A stretch of DNA of 64,000 bases from Pseudomonas rhodesiae. GTDB lineage: Bacteria; Pseudomonadota; Gammaproteobacteria; Pseudomonadales; Pseudomonadaceae. Shown here in pieces: positions 63,253 through 64,000 of this stretch. The stretch is taken from positions 1 through 64,000 of the forward strand of contig NZ_VFEU01000008.1 of assembly GCF_007858255.1 (NCBI RefSeq). The letters are read 5' to 3'. The notes beneath the pieces were generated by a model. It did no database searches. It was not told the origin of the DNA and saw only the letters and a program-made list of their open reading frames with translations. The position numbers and the translations under genes are program-made. Each line of letters opens with the position of its first letter. Positions within the stretch are counted from its first letter, which is position 1.

Positions 63253-63495
63253 CAATACACTCTCCCTGAAAAGACGCCCTGAAAACATGGCGCGTATCGT
63301 AGGCGTTCAACTGTATCGACGCCAGATACACCAGACGTGTAACCGCTGAATTTCGGATACATCTCACACCTCCCGCTGCGGCGGCGGCTGTCCCGTTTGC
63401 GACAAACGGCCGGCTTTTGATCGCCCACCGCTCATGACCTGCACGCCCCAGGCCGATACAACGGGCAGCCCATCTCTTCTGCGCGTGGAGTGCTC

Positions 63496-64000
63496 ATGAA
63501 ATTCAAGTCGATTCAGTTTTCGGTCGCCGCATTGGCCGGGGCCATTGCGCTGACCGTGGTCGCGGTGCTGGTGCTCTACGCGTTGTTCGCCGGCGCGCGC
63601 ACCCAAGAGATGGTCCAGCAACGCACTCAGGCGCAGTTCGAGCAGATCATCGAGCAGCGCCTGACGTCCCTGGCGCAAACCCAGGCCACCCAGATCCAGC
63701 GTGAGCTGGAGGCGCCACTGGTGACCGCCAAAGGTTTGGCCACCGCCAACGCCCTGATTGCGATGAAGGACGCCAAGGGCGAGCCCGCGCTGCAGATCGG
63801 CCGTGAGCAATTGATCAACCTGCTGCGTGAAAGTGTGGTGCGCAACCCAAAAATCCTCGGCGCCTACATCGGCTGGGAACCTAACGCAATCGATCATAAC
63901 GACGCCGCCTACGTGAACAGCCCCATCGTCGGCATGGGCGCCGACGGCCGCTTTATCCCGTGGTGGTATCGCAACGCGGACGGCAGCCTGGGCCTGGATA
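63496..64000 (+). CDS. Methyl-accepting chemotaxis protein, N-terminal part (cut by window end)
   Basis: Starts at the ATG at 63496 with GGAG 7 bases upstream and runs off the right edge, 168 codons visible. One membrane helix (about residues 10-31) and then a periplasmic sensor that opens with a long helix (TQEMVQQRTQAQFEQIIEQRL) and continues with AYIGWEPNAIDHND and GRFIPWWYRNADG, the pattern of a dCache sensor as in PctA-type receptors of Pseudomonas. The HAMP and signalling domains lie outside the window. The WYR-N segment resembles the amine-recognition region of dCache_1 receptors, but the ligand cannot be fixed. Confidence 0.85.
   Translation, partial: MKFKSIQFSVAALAGAIALTVVAVLVLYALFAGARTQEMVQQRTQAQFEQIIEQRLTSLAQTQATQIQRELEAPLVTAKGLATANALIAMKDAKGEPALQIGREQLINLLRESVVRNPKILGAYIGWEPNAIDHNDAAYVNSPIVGMGADGRFIPWWYRNADGSLGLD

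Overview
The window is a high-GC gammaproteobacterial chromosome segment that looks like Pseudomonas, most likely the P. fluorescens group. The reasons are the intact mraZ-to-lpxC division and cell-wall cluster, an OprD-family porin, the AlkK/DUF1302/DUF1329/LuxR lipid cluster known from P. putida, Pseudomonas-style REP palindromes, and a yybP-ykoY leader in front of a UPF0016 gene. No rRNA, tRNA or CRISPR array was seen. The only RNA gene identified with confidence is rnpB.

Layout. 1-126: the end of an IS5-family insertion sequence with its target duplication. 134-893: two small unrecognised genes abutting it. 920-5680 (minus): an AaeXAB-like aromatic-acid efflux operon with its own outer-membrane factor. 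5871-8066: a 731-residue orphan protein. 8166-13742: a mix of regulators and housekeeping genes (LysR, 2-ketoacid reductase, CheV, GNAT, YkgJ, solute-binding protein). 13957-20256: an RND efflux pump followed directly by its two-component system. 20275-21848: a promoter/terminator-bounded leader or sRNA, then an OprD-family porin. 21937-23430: a diguanylate cyclase.

23494-25254 (minus) is a visibly AT-richer island between the diguanylate cyclase and lpxC. It holds a CesT-like type III secretion chaperone gene overlapping a gene whose product resembles the catalytic domain of the Shigella OspC / Chromobacterium CopC arginine ADP-riboxanase effectors, but with no ankyrin-repeat tail. A third small ORF overlaps the chaperone start. 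This is the most interesting system in the window.

25327-43180 (minus) is the complete dcw cluster (mraZ, rsmH, ftsL, ftsI, murE, murF, mraY, murD, ftsW, murG, murC, ddl, ftsQ, ftsA, ftsZ, lpxC), tightly overlapped and driven by a promoter with three 10-bp-spaced MraZ boxes. Upstream lie rnpB and the divergent rsmI / lpoA-yraN-diaA-dolP block, with the same gene order as E. coli yraL-yraM-yraN-yraO-yraP. 48594-58637 carries an OmpA-family lipoprotein, a metallo-beta-lactamase-fold hydrolase and the LuxR/DUF1329/DUF1302/acyl-CoA ligase set. 58804-64000 holds LysE, a hydroxyacid dehydrogenase, rsmC, a manganese-type riboswitch with a UPF0016 exporter, an M48 peptidase, and the start of a chemoreceptor cut by the window end.

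The core regions are ordinary and well explained. Accessory content is concentrated at the left edge (IS plus two orphans), in the 731-residue orphan, and in the effector/chaperone island.
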